NCBI RefSeq assembly: GCF_002067135.1
Contig: NZ_CP020105.1
Span: 1,984,001-2,048,000, forward strand
Reading direction: 5' to 3'
Length of the DNA stretch: 64,000 bases
From: Spirosoma rigui
GTDB lineage: Bacteria > Bacteroidota > Bacteroidia > Cytophagales > Spirosomataceae
Position 1 is the first letter of the stretch. Each line of letters begins with the position of its first letter. Below, piece by piece: positions 33,078-42,738 of this stretch. The translations under genes were made by a program, and so were the position numbers. A model generated the notes under the pieces. It had not been told where the DNA came from, did not search any database, and saw nothing but the letters and a program-made list of their open reading frames with translations.

Positions 33078-33534
33078 TACAGAAGGCAGGCAGCTGGGCT
33101 CATTACCGTGGCCGTGGATGTTTCGTCCACGGCCACGCCTGTTTAGGGGCCTCATAGCGGCACGACTATTGCGGGGCTTCAACCGGGTTTGGTGGAACGG
33201 ATCGTTGCTACCGATACGCCCCGGTCCCGGTCTGTCAGATAGCAGCCGTGCAGACGATCTAAATCGAATAAATCGGTTAAATTAGACGCAGGGAAGGTTT
33301 TTCGGTACGCAGCCGGAGCGTAAATGATCCGGGCACCACAGTACGGTCGGGGCTAAAAAGCAAGCACTTACGAGCCGCTATCAGCCGCCATATTCGTTAT
33401 ATAGCCTACTTTTCGAATAGAGTAACCAATGCTTTTATCGATAAAACAACAACGAGCCATTTCGCCGTTGTCGTGGATTTTGGTAACCTTTGTATCGATT
33501 AACTAAGCGCTAATATTCTTTGGGCACCTTACAT
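33078..33534. other. Gap between the two TonB receptors, with a hairpin
   Basis: About 457 bases with no supported gene. An 11-bp perfect stem (GTGGCCGTGGA 33108-33118 with 33126-33136) lies 31 bases after the first receptor stop and probably terminates it, although the U-run is weak. AACCTTTG at 33485-33492 resembles a -7 box 43 bases before the next start. Confidence 0.45.
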
Positions 33535-36423
33535 ATGAGACAACTCTCTTTAACTCTGTTGTTTATTTTTCTGGCCTCTGCTTTAGCCAGCGCGCAGGAT
33601 AGCCAACCCGGCTCGGTCTACGCAGTAACCAACCTGGGTGGCTTTGTCAGCGACGAAAATAATCAGCCGCTGGCGGGTGTATCGGTGGTGATTCGGGGAA
33701 CGAGCATAGGCACCATTACGCAGGCCGATGGTCGGTTTGTGCTCCCAACGACGGTGCCGCTGCCGCTCACACTCAGCATTTCGTTCGTCGGTTACCGGCG
33801 GCAGGACGTTGTTGCCAAGGGTAGCAACTTCCGTAACCTGGACGTACGGCTGGTAGAAGAGGCTATCATGGCCGATGAGGTGGTCGTATCGGCCAGCCGG
33901 GTGCCGGAGGATATTCAGAAAGCGGCCGTTACGGTCGAGAAACTGGGCACACGTCAGTTTGCCAACTCACCGGCCGCCAGCCCCTTCGATGCCTTGCAGA
34001 ACGTGAAAGGAGTCGATATGCTTACCCAGAGTCTGACGTTTAAGTCGGTGAATCTGCGCGGTTTCGGCGCCAATAACAACAACCGGTTTCTTCAGCTTAC
34101 GGATGGAATGGATAACCGATCGCCGGGGCTGGGTTTTGGTTTCGGTAACGTAGCGGGCATTTCGGACCTGGACGTTGAAAGCATTGAACTGATACCCGGT
34201 GCTTCGTCGGCCCTGTACGGACCCGATGCGCTGCAGGGCTTGATGCTGACCACCAGCAAGAATCCATTCACCTACCAGGGGCTGAGCGCCCAGGTTAAAG
34301 TGGGTATGAACAACGTCGGTAAAGATAATTTTGGTCCCAAAGGCTACTCCGATCTGGCCATTCGTTACGCCAAACAGCTCGGTGAACGCTTCGCATTCAA
34401 AGTTAGTTTTCAGCGGCTCAGCGGTACCGACTTCATTGCCGATGATTACAATGATCGCTCAACACGCGCCCGGGCCGGCTTTTTCTCAACCGATCCCAGT
34501 CGGGGTGGTGTTGCAACCGGCATCAGCTACGTGCCTTTTAACAACCGGAATGCCAATTTTGAGTACGACGGCGTCAATATTTACGGCGATGATATCAACG
34601 CGGGTGGTGCTTTCAAATACCCCAGCGATTACGAAAATGCGCTCCTGCAAAACAAGCTCGTGACCCGCACGGGCTACACCGAACTGGATGTGCTGGGCAA
34701 TAATGGCAAGGTGTTTAACAACCGGGCCAACGTATCGCTGCATTATAAAGTCGGCAAGAACGTAGAAGCCTCCGTCGGCTGGTACTACGGTAATGGCAAT
34801 TTCATCCGGACGGCCGGTTTCCGCGAGTACTTTCCGGATTATAAACGGAACCAGTTCAAAGCCGAACTGAAAGGCGACAATTTCTTCCTGCGGGCTTACA
34901 CCACCCAGCAAAATGCCGAAGGCTGGAACATTGGACAGACCGCAACGGCCATCAACAACGCCTGGAAACCCCTGAACCAATGGGCAGCCGAGTTCGGTCA
35001 GGCTTACGTGGAAAACAAGGTAAGCATCGACAACGCCCGCGCCACCGCCGACCGGGGTCGTTATCTGCCCGGATCACCCAGCTTCAACCAGGTCCGCGAC
35101 CTCTTTGCCAATACCTACAATACCGACTCGGTACCGGGCTACAAAGCCAAAGGATTGCGTTTCCGCGATAACTCGGCGCTGTGGCACTACGAGGGTATGT
35201 ACAACCTGAGTAAGCTGCTCAATAATGCCGTCGAACTGCTCGTTGGCGGCAGCATCCGGCATTACGCCCTCAACACGGGCGGAACGGCGGTTGCCCTGCG
35301 CGCCGACAGATCGGAATACACGATTAACGAATACGGTGCCTATACGCAGTTGGCCAAAGAACTCCGGTTTGGCCAACTCGTGACGCTGAAACCAACCGTG
35401 GCCATCCGGTACGACAAGAACCAGTATTTCAACGGCGGGTTTACGCCGAGGGCCTCGGCTGTGCTGAGCCTTGGGGCGCATAATTTCCGGGGTTCCTGGC
35501 AGAGTGCTTTCCGCAACCCATCGCCGGGGCAGTTATTTGCCGTACCTGCCGCCGGGCAGGGGGGCGAGGTGGGTGGTTCGCTGCTGGCGGCCACCGCAGC
35601 CGGGCTGCTTTCCAATCCGGTGTACCTGGATTCGGACGTAAAAGAGTTTACCGCCGGACGTATCACCGAATCGCAGCTGCGGAGCCGGGCCTATGATCCT
35701 ACTACGTTTACGACCGAAAAGATAAAGACTTGGGAGGTGGGGTATAAAACGCTGGTCAATAACAAGTTTTTTATCGACGCTTTTTACTTCCATAGTCGAT
35801 ACACCGATTTCATTGCGGCCCAGAGTTTCTACCAGTCAAACACCGGTCAGCTTGCCGACTTCTCGACCAATGCCTTCCGGACGCTGCAGGTCAACTTCAA
35901 TAACTTCAACGAGATATTTGTCGATGGCTACGGCCTGGGGGCTGAATACGGCCTGGGCCGGGGCTACACCGTGAGCGGTAACTATGCCCACCAGGTTGGT
36001 ACGGTAACTCTGCGCGACGCGCAGGGCAACATCCGCAACGACTTGTCGGGTGTGCCGGTGATCAAGCGGAGAATGAGTAATCCGGAAGTGTCGCAATTGG
36101 GGCGCAACTTCTTTATCTCGCCCGAAAATCGCTACAATATCAGCCTGAGCAACCCGCGCATCACCAACCGGCTCGGTGCTACCATCACCTACCGCTGGAC
36201 CGATAAGATGTGGGTAGAGCAGGGGACGACGGCGGGCGATATCTGGCTGCCAAGCTGGACGAGTGTCGACGCGCAGGTGTCCTACAAAATGGTGCCCCTC
36301 AAGTCGACGATCAAACTCGGTGGTACCAACATCCTGAACAACTACTACGCGCAGGGCTACGGGCTGGCCCGGATCGGTGGTCTGTACTACGTCAGCATTA
36401 CGTTCGACGAGCTGATGCGGTAG
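33535..36423 (+). CDS. TonB-dependent receptor
   Basis: A 962-residue outer-membrane receptor. I choose the ATG at 33535 (MRQLSLTLLFIFLASALASAQ), which opens directly on the signal peptide; the frame extends five residues further. A CarboxypepD_reg-like domain (about 40-120) is followed by DEVVVSASRVPEDIQKAAV (TonB-box region), a plug with LRGFGANNNNRFLQLTDG and IELIPGASSALYGPDALQG, and a long barrel ending in YVSITFDELMR. It is different from both SusC types and has no SusD partner. It may belong with the GH13, monooxygenase and symporter genes that follow on the same strand; the 51-base gap to GH13 holds a possible promoter, so co-transcription is not certain. Confidence 0.92.
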   Translation: MRQLSLTLLFIFLASALASAQDSQPGSVYAVTNLGGFVSDENNQPLAGVSVVIRGTSIGTITQADGRFVLPTTVPLPLTLSISFVGYRRQDVVAKGSNFRNLDVRLVEEAIMADEVVVSASRVPEDIQKAAVTVEKLGTRQFANSPAASPFDALQNVKGVDMLTQSLTFKSVNLRGFGANNNNRFLQLTDGMDNRSPGLGFGFGNVAGISDLDVESIELIPGASSALYGPDALQGLMLTTSKNPFTYQGLSAQVKVGMNNVGKDNFGPKGYSDLAIRYAKQLGERFAFKVSFQRLSGTDFIADDYNDRSTRARAGFFSTDPSRGGVATGISYVPFNNRNANFEYDGVNIYGDDINAGGAFKYPSDYENALLQNKLVTRTGYTELDVLGNNGKVFNNRANVSLHYKVGKNVEASVGWYYGNGNFIRTAGFREYFPDYKRNQFKAELKGDNFFLRAYTTQQNAEGWNIGQTATAINNAWKPLNQWAAEFGQAYVENKVSIDNARATADRGRYLPGSPSFNQVRDLFANTYNTDSVPGYKAKGLRFRDNSALWHYEGMYNLSKLLNNAVELLVGGSIRHYALNTGGTAVALRADRSEYTINEYGAYTQLAKELRFGQLVTLKPTVAIRYDKNQYFNGGFTPRASAVLSLGAHNFRGSWQSAFRNPSPGQLFAVPAAGQGGEVGGSLLAATAAGLLSNPVYLDSDVKEFTAGRITESQLRSRAYDPTTFTTEKIKTWEVGYKTLVNNKFFIDAFYFHSRYTDFIAAQSFYQSNTGQLADFSTNAFRTLQVNFNNFNEIFVDGYGLGAEYGLGRGYTVSGNYAHQVGTVTLRDAQGNIRNDLSGVPVIKRRMSNPEVSQLGRNFFISPENRYNISLSNPRITNRLGATITYRWTDKMWVEQGTTAGDIWLPSWTSVDAQVSYKMVPLKSTIKLGGTNILNNYYAQGYGLARIGGLYYVSITFDELMR

Positions 36424-36436
36424 GTGAATAGCTCAT

Positions 36437-36461
36437 TTGGTGTAGATGCGTAATACGTTTG
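36437..36461 (+). promoter_or_regulatory. Possible promoter of the GH13 gene
   Basis: TTG at 36437-36439 and TACGTTTG at 36454-36461 (exact TAnnTTTG). The spacing of 14 bases is shorter than usual. It is 13 bases before the ATG at 36475. Confidence 0.35.
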
Positions 36462-36474
36462 TGTTCATTCACAT

Positions 36475-38112
36475 ATGCCCGATTTCAAGCAACAAGTTAT
36501 TTACCAGATATACCCGCGTTCCTTTGCCGATTCCAACGGCGACGGCGTGGGTGATCTGATGGGGATTATCCAGAAACTCGACTACCTGCACAATCTGGGT
36601 GTCGACATCCTGTGGCTCAGCCCCATTTTTCAATCGCCCAACGCCGATAACGGCTACGACATCAGCGACTACGAAGCCATCCAGCCTGCCTTCGGCGATA
36701 TGGATGACTTCGACGAGCTGCTGCTGGGGGTGCATAAGCGGGGTATGAAACTGATGCTGGATCTGGTGGTCAACCACAGCTCCGACGAACACCGCTGGTT
36801 CCGGGAAAGCCGCAAAAGCAAGGATAACCCATACCGGGATTATTACATCTGGCGGCCCCCCCTGGCCGAGGGCAATCCCCCCAATAACTGGCAGTCCTTT
36901 TTCTCCGGCCCCGCCTGGACGTATGACGAAACGACGGGTGACTATTACCTGCATCTTTTTGCGGAGAAACAGCCTGACCTGAACTGGGAAAATCCGAAGC
37001 TACGGCAGGAGATCTACGCCATGATGCGGTTCTGGCTCGAAAAAGGGGTCGACGGGTTTCGGATGGACGTGATTCCATTTCTGTCGAAAGAGCAGTCGTT
37101 TCCTGACTATCCGGACGGGCGCTATGGTGATCTGACCATCCATGCCAACGGTCCCCGTATTCACGAGTTTTTGCAGGAAATGAACCACGAGGTGCTCAGC
37201 CAGTTCGATTGCCTGACGGTAGGCGAAGGCTTTGGGGTATCGGCAAGCCAGGCGAACCTGTACGTTGGCCGCGACCGGCACGAGTTGAACATGATCTACC
37301 ACTTCGATCATGCTGTGCCGCGTGAGGAATACCGGTTTGTTGATCCGGCACCCGAGTTTACATTGCCCGAACTGAAAGCTGTTTTTCGTACGTGGGACGA
37401 TGCCATCGGCACGCAGGGCTGGCAAAATGTGTATTTCGGCAATCACGATAACCCGCGTATTGTGTCCCGCCTAGGCGACCCCGATACGTATCACTACGAG
37501 TCGGCGACGCTGCTGGCGGCCGTGTTGCTAACCCAGCGTGGAACGCCAAGTATTTACCAGGGCGACGAAATCGGTATGACCAACTGCCCCTTCACGAGCA
37601 TTGCCGAGTATGACGATATTCAGGTAAAGAACGCGTATCGTGAACTGGTAGCGTCCGGCCAGTACCCGGCCGGTGTGTTTCTGAATACGGCCAACCGCAT
37701 TGCCCGCGACCATGCCCGCACACCCATGCAGTGGTTTGCTACCCGGAACGCTGGCTTCACCAGTGGACGCCCGTGGCTGAAGGTCAACCCTAACTATACG
37801 CAGATCAACGTAGCTGACCAGCAGGTACGAACGGATTCTATCCTGCATTTCTACCAGCGACTGCTGCGATGGCGGAAGAAAACGCCCGCCATCTGGGACG
37901 GTACCTACCGGGATCTGCTGCCCGACCACCCAACCGTTTGGGCCTATGAACGGCGGCTGGGGGAGGAGCGGCTGGTTGTGGTGGCCAACGTTTCTGACAG
38001 CGACGTGTACGTACCCGACGTAGAAACCGGTGATATGGTGCTGGGCAACTACCCAACACCCGCTTTGGCACTACGGCCTTTTGAAGTTCGAATTTTACTA
38101 GACCGCGCCTGA
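36475..38112 (+). CDS. GH13 alpha-glucosidase / oligo-1,6-glucosidase-like
   Basis: A 545-residue glycoside hydrolase family 13 enzyme without signal peptide, so cytoplasmic. All four GH13 regions are seen: DLVVNHSSDEH (region I), GFRMDVIPF with the nucleophile Asp (region II), LTVGEGFGV with the acid/base Glu (region III), and YFGNHDNPR (region IV). The QIYPRSFADSNGDGVGDLMGI start matches the oligo-1,6-glucosidase/alpha-glucosidase group (GH13 subfamilies 17/23/31-like) rather than amylases. It should release glucose from short alpha-glucosides. Trehalulose- or sucrose-specific isomerase activity cannot be ruled out. It sits between a TonB receptor and an SsuD-like monooxygenase. Confidence 0.93.
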   Translation: MPDFKQQVIYQIYPRSFADSNGDGVGDLMGIIQKLDYLHNLGVDILWLSPIFQSPNADNGYDISDYEAIQPAFGDMDDFDELLLGVHKRGMKLMLDLVVNHSSDEHRWFRESRKSKDNPYRDYYIWRPPLAEGNPPNNWQSFFSGPAWTYDETTGDYYLHLFAEKQPDLNWENPKLRQEIYAMMRFWLEKGVDGFRMDVIPFLSKEQSFPDYPDGRYGDLTIHANGPRIHEFLQEMNHEVLSQFDCLTVGEGFGVSASQANLYVGRDRHELNMIYHFDHAVPREEYRFVDPAPEFTLPELKAVFRTWDDAIGTQGWQNVYFGNHDNPRIVSRLGDPDTYHYESATLLAAVLLTQRGTPSIYQGDEIGMTNCPFTSIAEYDDIQVKNAYRELVASGQYPAGVFLNTANRIARDHARTPMQWFATRNAGFTSGRPWLKVNPNYTQINVADQQVRTDSILHFYQRLLRWRKKTPAIWDGTYRDLLPDHPTVWAYERRLGEERLVVVANVSDSDVYVPDVETGDMVLGNYPTPALALRPFEVRILLDRA

Positions 38113-38182
38113 TACGAAGGGATTTTCAGCGGATAACCGGCCATAGTCTGTCCCATCCGTATCATCTGCCTCCTGCTTATTT

Positions 38183-39349
38183 ATGCTCGATACCATCCTG
38201 CCTGTCCCCATTCGAACCACCGATCGCGTTGCCGAAATTGGCTGGTTCTGCGATCTCTGCGGGGGCGATACCGAATTTCTGGGTCAGCTCGACCCCAGCC
38301 GACGCAGTAGCTTCGAACACTGCAAAAACATCCTCCTCACCGCCGAAGCGCAGAATTTTAAGAACATTCTGCTGCCTACCTCTTACGTAGTGGGGCAGGA
38401 ACCGATTGCGTTTGCCTCGGCGGTGGCGCAGCTGACGAGCGATATCAGCCTGCTTGTTGCCATCCGCACCGGCGAAAATCACCCGCCTATGCTGGCGCGG
38501 GCCATCAGCACCCTCGATCATCTGCTCGAAGGCCGCCTGACGGTGAACATCATTAACTCCGACCTGCCCGGCTACAAGGAAGACGGTCCATTGCGGTACC
38601 AGCGCTGCACCGAAACCATCGATATTCTGCGGCAGGGGTGGACGCAGGAGCGGATCATACACGACGGTCCCGTATTCGGGTCAATAAACCTGTCGAGCGC
38701 GCCCGTCAAACCCTACCAGCAACACGGCGGGCCGCTGTTGTACTTTGGCGGCATTGCCGATGGCGCGCGCGAAGTCTGCGCCCGCCAGTGCGACGTGTTT
38801 CTGATGTGGCCCGAGAAGGAAGAGAGTATCTATGCTACCATGCAGGACGTATCGGCGCGGGCGGCCCGCCACGGGCGAACGATCGACTTTGGGCTGCGTA
38901 TCCACGTTGTTGTGCGGGAGACGGAAGCCGAAGCCCGCGCCTACACCCGGCGGCTGATGAGTAAGTTTGACGCTCAGCAGGCCGAAGCGCTGAAGCAGCG
39001 TACCCAGGACGCTAACTCGCTGGGCGTGGTCCGGCAGAATGAGATGCGTAAAGAAGCCGACGACGAAGGCTTTGTTGAACCCATCCTGTGGACCGGTATT
39101 GGCCGGGCGCGGTCGGGGGCGGGTGGGGCGCTGGTGGGAACGCCGGAGCAGATCATGGCGCAACTGAACCGCTACATGGATATGGGTATCCGGTCATTCA
39201 TTTTCTCGGGTTACCCGCTCATCGAAGAGTGCGAATACTTCGGTAAATTGGTGCTGCCACACCTGCCCAATGTCCGTCTGGCCGACGTTCAGGGGCGCAG
39301 ACCCGCCGAAATGCCCGCCACGCCACTGACATATGGTTCGCTAAGCTAG
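38183..39349 (+). CDS. LLM-class FMN-dependent monooxygenase, SsuD-like
   Basis: A 388-residue bacterial-luciferase-like (LLM) enzyme. Features of the alkanesulfonate-monooxygenase branch are VAIRTGENHPPMLARAISTLDHLLEGRLTVNI in the barrel core, the LLYFGGIADGAREVCARQCDVFLMWPE segment, and near the end a RARSGAGGALVGTPEQ loop and SFIFSGYPLIEE. It should use reduced FMN and O2 to oxidise an organic substrate; sulfonates are the classical ones but the branch also includes others. No flavin reductase (SsuE) gene is adjacent. The ThuA gene starts two bases after its stop, implying one transcript. N-terminal GWFCDLCGGDTEFLG is unlike E. coli SsuD. Confidence 0.85.
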   Translation: MLDTILPVPIRTTDRVAEIGWFCDLCGGDTEFLGQLDPSRRSSFEHCKNILLTAEAQNFKNILLPTSYVVGQEPIAFASAVAQLTSDISLLVAIRTGENHPPMLARAISTLDHLLEGRLTVNIINSDLPGYKEDGPLRYQRCTETIDILRQGWTQERIIHDGPVFGSINLSSAPVKPYQQHGGPLLYFGGIADGAREVCARQCDVFLMWPEKEESIYATMQDVSARAARHGRTIDFGLRIHVVVRETEAEARAYTRRLMSKFDAQQAEALKQRTQDANSLGVVRQNEMRKEADDEGFVEPILWTGIGRARSGAGGALVGTPEQIMAQLNRYMDMGIRSFIFSGYPLIEECEYFGKLVLPHLPNVRLADVQGRRPAEMPATPLTYGSLS

Positions 39350-39351
39350 TA

Positions 39352-40275
39352 ATGGAAACTACCCCTCATTACCCATTTTCGCGCACTGCCCGCAGGCCGT
39401 TCGGGAACCGGTTGACCGTTGTGATACTGATAGTGTGGCTGCTTTGTACCGGAGCATTCAGCACTGCCCAGCCTAAAGCAACGCCCGCCGGAGCGGCCCG
39501 TTCGGCACCCGCCCGGTTTAATGTCATCGCGTTTTACACGGCTAAAAATGATCCGGCGCATGTGAGCTACGTCCATGAAGCCAACCGGTGGTTCGCCCGC
39601 GAAGCGACCCACCACGCTTTTGCCTATGATTCGACGAGTGACTGGGCAAACCTCAATCCAACCTTTTTGGCCAGGTACCAGGTCGTGCTGTTTCTGGATA
39701 CACGGCCTGAAGAACCGGCGCAGCGGGCCGCTTTTCAGGACTATATGGAAAAAGGCGGGGCATGGATGGGATTTCACTTTGCAGGTTTCGCCCTGACGCC
39801 CTCAACCTATCCGCAGAACTGGGACTGGTATCACAACCAGTTTCTGGGTTCGGGGCAGTACAAAAGCAACACATGGCGACCTACCTCGGCGGTGCTGCGG
39901 GTCGATGATCCGGCGCATCCCGCTACCAAAGGCCTGCCCAAAACATTCCGGTCGGCACCCAACGAGTGGTACCGCTGGACCAACGATTTACGGATGAATC
40001 CAGCTATCGATATACTGGTGTCCATCGATTCAAGCAGTTATCCGCTTGGTACCGGTCCCAAGCCAAACGAGATCTGGCACAGTGGTTATTACCCGGTGGT
40101 CTGGACTAATCGGAACTACCGGATGCTCTACGTGAACATGGGGCACAACGATATTGATTACGAGCATAAAACAAACAAGGAACTATCGGCTACCTTTAGC
40201 AGCGAAACCCAGAATCAATTGATTCTTAACGGCCTGCTGTGGCTGGGTAAAGCCGGGGCGAAGCAGACAAAATGA
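39352..40275 (+). CDS. Secreted or anchored ThuA-domain protein
   Basis: A 307-residue protein; a basic N-terminus then a hydrophobic segment (RLTVVILIVWLLCTGAFSTA, about 20-39) gives a signal or anchor. The rest is a ThuA domain (about 53-300): FNVIAFYTAKNDPAHVSYVHEAN, YQVVLFLDTRPE, the family hallmark GGAWMGFHFAGFA, and HPATKGLPKTFRSAPNEWYRW, then WHSGYYPVVWTNRNYRMLYVNMGHN. ThuA folds like class I glutamine amidotransferases and is often linked to disaccharide (trehalose or sucrose) use; its reaction is not established. It starts two bases after the SsuD-like stop. Neighbours (GH13, symporter) fit sugar use. Confidence 0.86.
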   Translation: METTPHYPFSRTARRPFGNRLTVVILIVWLLCTGAFSTAQPKATPAGAARSAPARFNVIAFYTAKNDPAHVSYVHEANRWFAREATHHAFAYDSTSDWANLNPTFLARYQVVLFLDTRPEEPAQRAAFQDYMEKGGAWMGFHFAGFALTPSTYPQNWDWYHNQFLGSGQYKSNTWRPTSAVLRVDDPAHPATKGLPKTFRSAPNEWYRWTNDLRMNPAIDILVSIDSSSYPLGTGPKPNEIWHSGYYPVVWTNRNYRMLYVNMGHNDIDYEHKTNKELSATFSSETQNQLILNGLLWLGKAGAKQTK

Positions 40276-40328
40276 ATTAACTCTATTCTTTCTTCTATGC
40301 GGACTGAAGCCCGCGTTACCGACAAGCC

Positions 40329-40670
40329 ATGGCAGTACTGAAACAGATCAACCAGGTGGTTGCCTTCTTGCTTGAGCTAGTCATGTTATATATGCTGGCC
40401 GTTGGAGGTTATCAGTTTGGGAAAGGAAGCTGGCGATACGTAGTGGCCATTGGCCTGCCCGTGCTGGCTATCGGGCTGTGGGGGTATTTTTCTGCCCCCC
40501 GGTCAGCCCATCGGCTGACGTTTCCGTACCTGTCCGTGTTCCATCTCGTTGTATTCGGTAGTACGGCGCTCCTTTGGTACCTGACTGGCCACCAGCGATC
40601 AGCTATTTTATTTCATGTACTTGTGGTGCTGAGCGAAGTTATAGCGGTCGCGGTCACGCTAAACCAATAG
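40329..40670 (+). CDS. YrdB/DUF2568-family small membrane protein
   Basis: A 113-residue membrane protein with four hydrophobic segments (about 9-30, 36-56, 66-85, 90-110). The start INQVVAFLLELVMLYMLAVGGYQ and WGYFSAPRSAHRL match the DUF2568 pattern (E-L..G-x-W-G-xxxAPxSxxRL). Function unknown. It lies 53 bases after the ThuA gene and 28 bases before the symporter, so probably on the same transcript. Confidence 0.8.
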   Translation: MAVLKQINQVVAFLLELVMLYMLAVGGYQFGKGSWRYVVAIGLPVLAIGLWGYFSAPRSAHRLTFPYLSVFHLVVFGSTALLWYLTGHQRSAILFHVLVVLSEVIAVAVTLNQ

Positions 40671-40698
40671 ACTACGCTCGTTTCGATTACCCTACCAG

Positions 40699-42534
40699 AT
40701 GCTCTCCCAACTCGAAACCATCGATATCGTTGTCCTCGTCCTGATGCTGGCGATCATGCCCACGGCGGGTATCCTTGTGGCGTTACGCAAAAAAAACGCC
40801 GAGGATTATTTCCTGGCTGGGCGCAGCATTCGCTGGTGGACCGTGGCGGGTTCGGTGTTCGGGACCAACATCAGCTCGTTTCACCTGATTGGTATGCTGG
40901 GCATTGGCTACTCGATCGGTTTCGTACAGGCGCATTACGAGATCGTTTTCCCGGCCATTCTGCTGCTGTGTTTCGTTTTTCTGGCGTCTTACCGTCGGCT
41001 GGAAGTGTTCACGCTGTCGCAATACTTGGAAGTACGCTACAACGCGACCGCCCGACTCATTTATACTATCCTGCTGGTGCTCATCATTCTGGTGCAGCTG
41101 GTGGGGGCGTTCTACGTAGGAAGTATCACGCTGCAATGGCTGTTTGGCGGGAGTAGTTTCGAAATCTCATACCTGACGGGCCTGCTGCTCATCGGGGCCG
41201 TTACGTGCAGCTATACCATTTGGGGGGGGATGGAGTCGATCGTTATCACCGACACGATTCAGACGTTGATGATGCTCACCGCCGGGTTTGCCGTGGCGTA
41301 CTTCACCCTCTCGCAACCTGAGATCGGCGGCTTTTCGGGCCTGCTCACCCTCGACGGAGCCGTCCCGCGCGAAGCCCAGAAGATGCACCTTTACCTGCCC
41401 GCCAATCACCCCAACCTGCCGTGGACGGGTATCTTCACGGGCCTCATGCTCCAGCACTGTTTCAACTTTACCACCAACCAGTTTCTGGTACAGCGCGTGC
41501 TGGCTGCCAGCAGTGACGACGACGCCCGTAAAGGCATCATTGCCAGTGGCTTTCTAAAGCTGACGATTCCGTTTTTCTCCATTTCGGCGGGCGTGGCAGC
41601 TTATTACCTGTTCCAGGCCCGTTTTGGCGATACCGCCGATTTTAACTCCGATAATGCTTTTCTGAAGCTGGTTGAAACGGTGATTCCGCCGGGCGTTGGC
41701 CTGACGGGGATGATCCTGGCCGGGCTCACGGCTGCTACGTTCTCCTCCGTCGACTCGATGATGAACGCAGCCACGACCCTGCTCACGCTGGATGTGTACC
41801 AGAAATACATTACGCCCAACGCTACCGACCGCCAGATCCTGCGCTTCGGCCGGCTGACGATTGTGGCCATGGTATTCGCATCGATCGGGATTGCGCTGTT
41901 CACCTACACCCCCGATCGCTCCAACAATTTCTTCCTGAAAGTATCGTCGCAGCTGTCCTACTTCACACCGGGGATCATGGTCGCGTTTTTCATGGGTGTG
42001 ATGTGGAAACGGGCGAGTGCCAAAGCGGCCGTGGCTGCGCTCGTGCTGGCCCCCGTGTACGGCCTGCTCGTCGAATGGATTTACAACGACGGACTGGCCC
42101 AGATACCGGCTGTTGTTGCCGTGTTTGGCGAGAAACTCAACTTCATGCACCGTGTCTTTTTAACCTTCGTGCTCAGCGTGGCTACTTTGGTTGGCTTGAG
42201 CCTCACGCTCTACCCGAATGCTAATTTCGACGGATTTGATAAACTGCGCGTCGAGGTAAAAGCGGGTGAATTGTTTCGGGCCATTGGTTTATTCCTGGCC
42301 ATCCAGGCCGTATTCATCAGCCTGATCTTCGTTGGCGGCCTGTCCCCGAAAGCCGTTGCCGGTTGGGCCGCGCTGGTAACGTTTAGCCTGTTCTTCTTCT
42401 ACCGCGACAAAGCCCCGGCTTCGCAACCCAACGAACTGGTCCGCGCCGGTACGGGCCCCATCTGGCAGGATAACCACCTTTGGGCAGGCCTGCTCACAGC
42501 CTTAAGCGTGGGCGTACTGTATTATTTTGCGTAG
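40699..42534 (+). CDS. Sodium/solute symporter (SSS/SGLT family)
   Basis: A 611-residue carrier with about 14 transmembrane segments. Family marks are the early KKNAEDYFLAGRSIRWWTVAGSVFGTNISSFHLIGMLG segment, where SGLT-type proteins have F-L-A-G-R-x-x-x-W and the G-x-x-x-x-(A/S)-S-N/S sodium-site bend, LSQYLEVRYN in TM3-4, and TAATFSSVDSMMNAATTLLTLDVY with the Na2-site Ser pair. It probably imports a sugar, polyol or related solute with Na+. It is the last gene of the plus-strand island that starts with the TonB receptors, and would supply inner-membrane uptake for it. Solute cannot be read from sequence. Confidence 0.93.
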   Translation: MLSQLETIDIVVLVLMLAIMPTAGILVALRKKNAEDYFLAGRSIRWWTVAGSVFGTNISSFHLIGMLGIGYSIGFVQAHYEIVFPAILLLCFVFLASYRRLEVFTLSQYLEVRYNATARLIYTILLVLIILVQLVGAFYVGSITLQWLFGGSSFEISYLTGLLLIGAVTCSYTIWGGMESIVITDTIQTLMMLTAGFAVAYFTLSQPEIGGFSGLLTLDGAVPREAQKMHLYLPANHPNLPWTGIFTGLMLQHCFNFTTNQFLVQRVLAASSDDDARKGIIASGFLKLTIPFFSISAGVAAYYLFQARFGDTADFNSDNAFLKLVETVIPPGVGLTGMILAGLTAATFSSVDSMMNAATTLLTLDVYQKYITPNATDRQILRFGRLTIVAMVFASIGIALFTYTPDRSNNFFLKVSSQLSYFTPGIMVAFFMGVMWKRASAKAAVAALVLAPVYGLLVEWIYNDGLAQIPAVVAVFGEKLNFMHRVFLTFVLSVATLVGLSLTLYPNANFDGFDKLRVEVKAGELFRAIGLFLAIQAVFISLIFVGGLSPKAVAGWAALVTFSLFFFYRDKAPASQPNELVRAGTGPIWQDNHLWAGLLTALSVGVLYYFA

Positions 42535-42588
42535 ATTACTATATGACATTAAGCGGTTTAGTGTGCAGTCTTAACGTATATTATCCCC

Positions 42589-42738
42589 ATGATCATCGCC
42601 ATTCCTGATGAGCTCGTTGAGCAGGCAAACCTGTCGCCTGACGAACTGTGTACCGATCTGGCGGCTTATCTGTACGCACATCGGCGGCTTGCCTTGCGAC
42701 ACGTCCGGCGGCTGGCCAGTATGGACTTGATCGCTTAG
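42589..42738 (+). pseudogene. Truncated UPF0175-like antitoxin fragment
   Basis: The ATG at 42589 begins MIIAIPDELVEQANLSPDEL and continues with an LAAYLYAHRRLAL segment before ending MDLIA-stop (49 residues). This fits the first half of UPF0175 antitoxins (IPdelv..agLs.eeLr.eLA.yLY...rLslg.arrLa.mdli.F). The expected second half, from the FQ..L segment on, is missing: the stop falls at the point where the remains of a DUF5615 gene begin on the other strand. Its usual toxin partner is absent. Probably a relic, although it could still be expressed. Confidence 0.6.
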
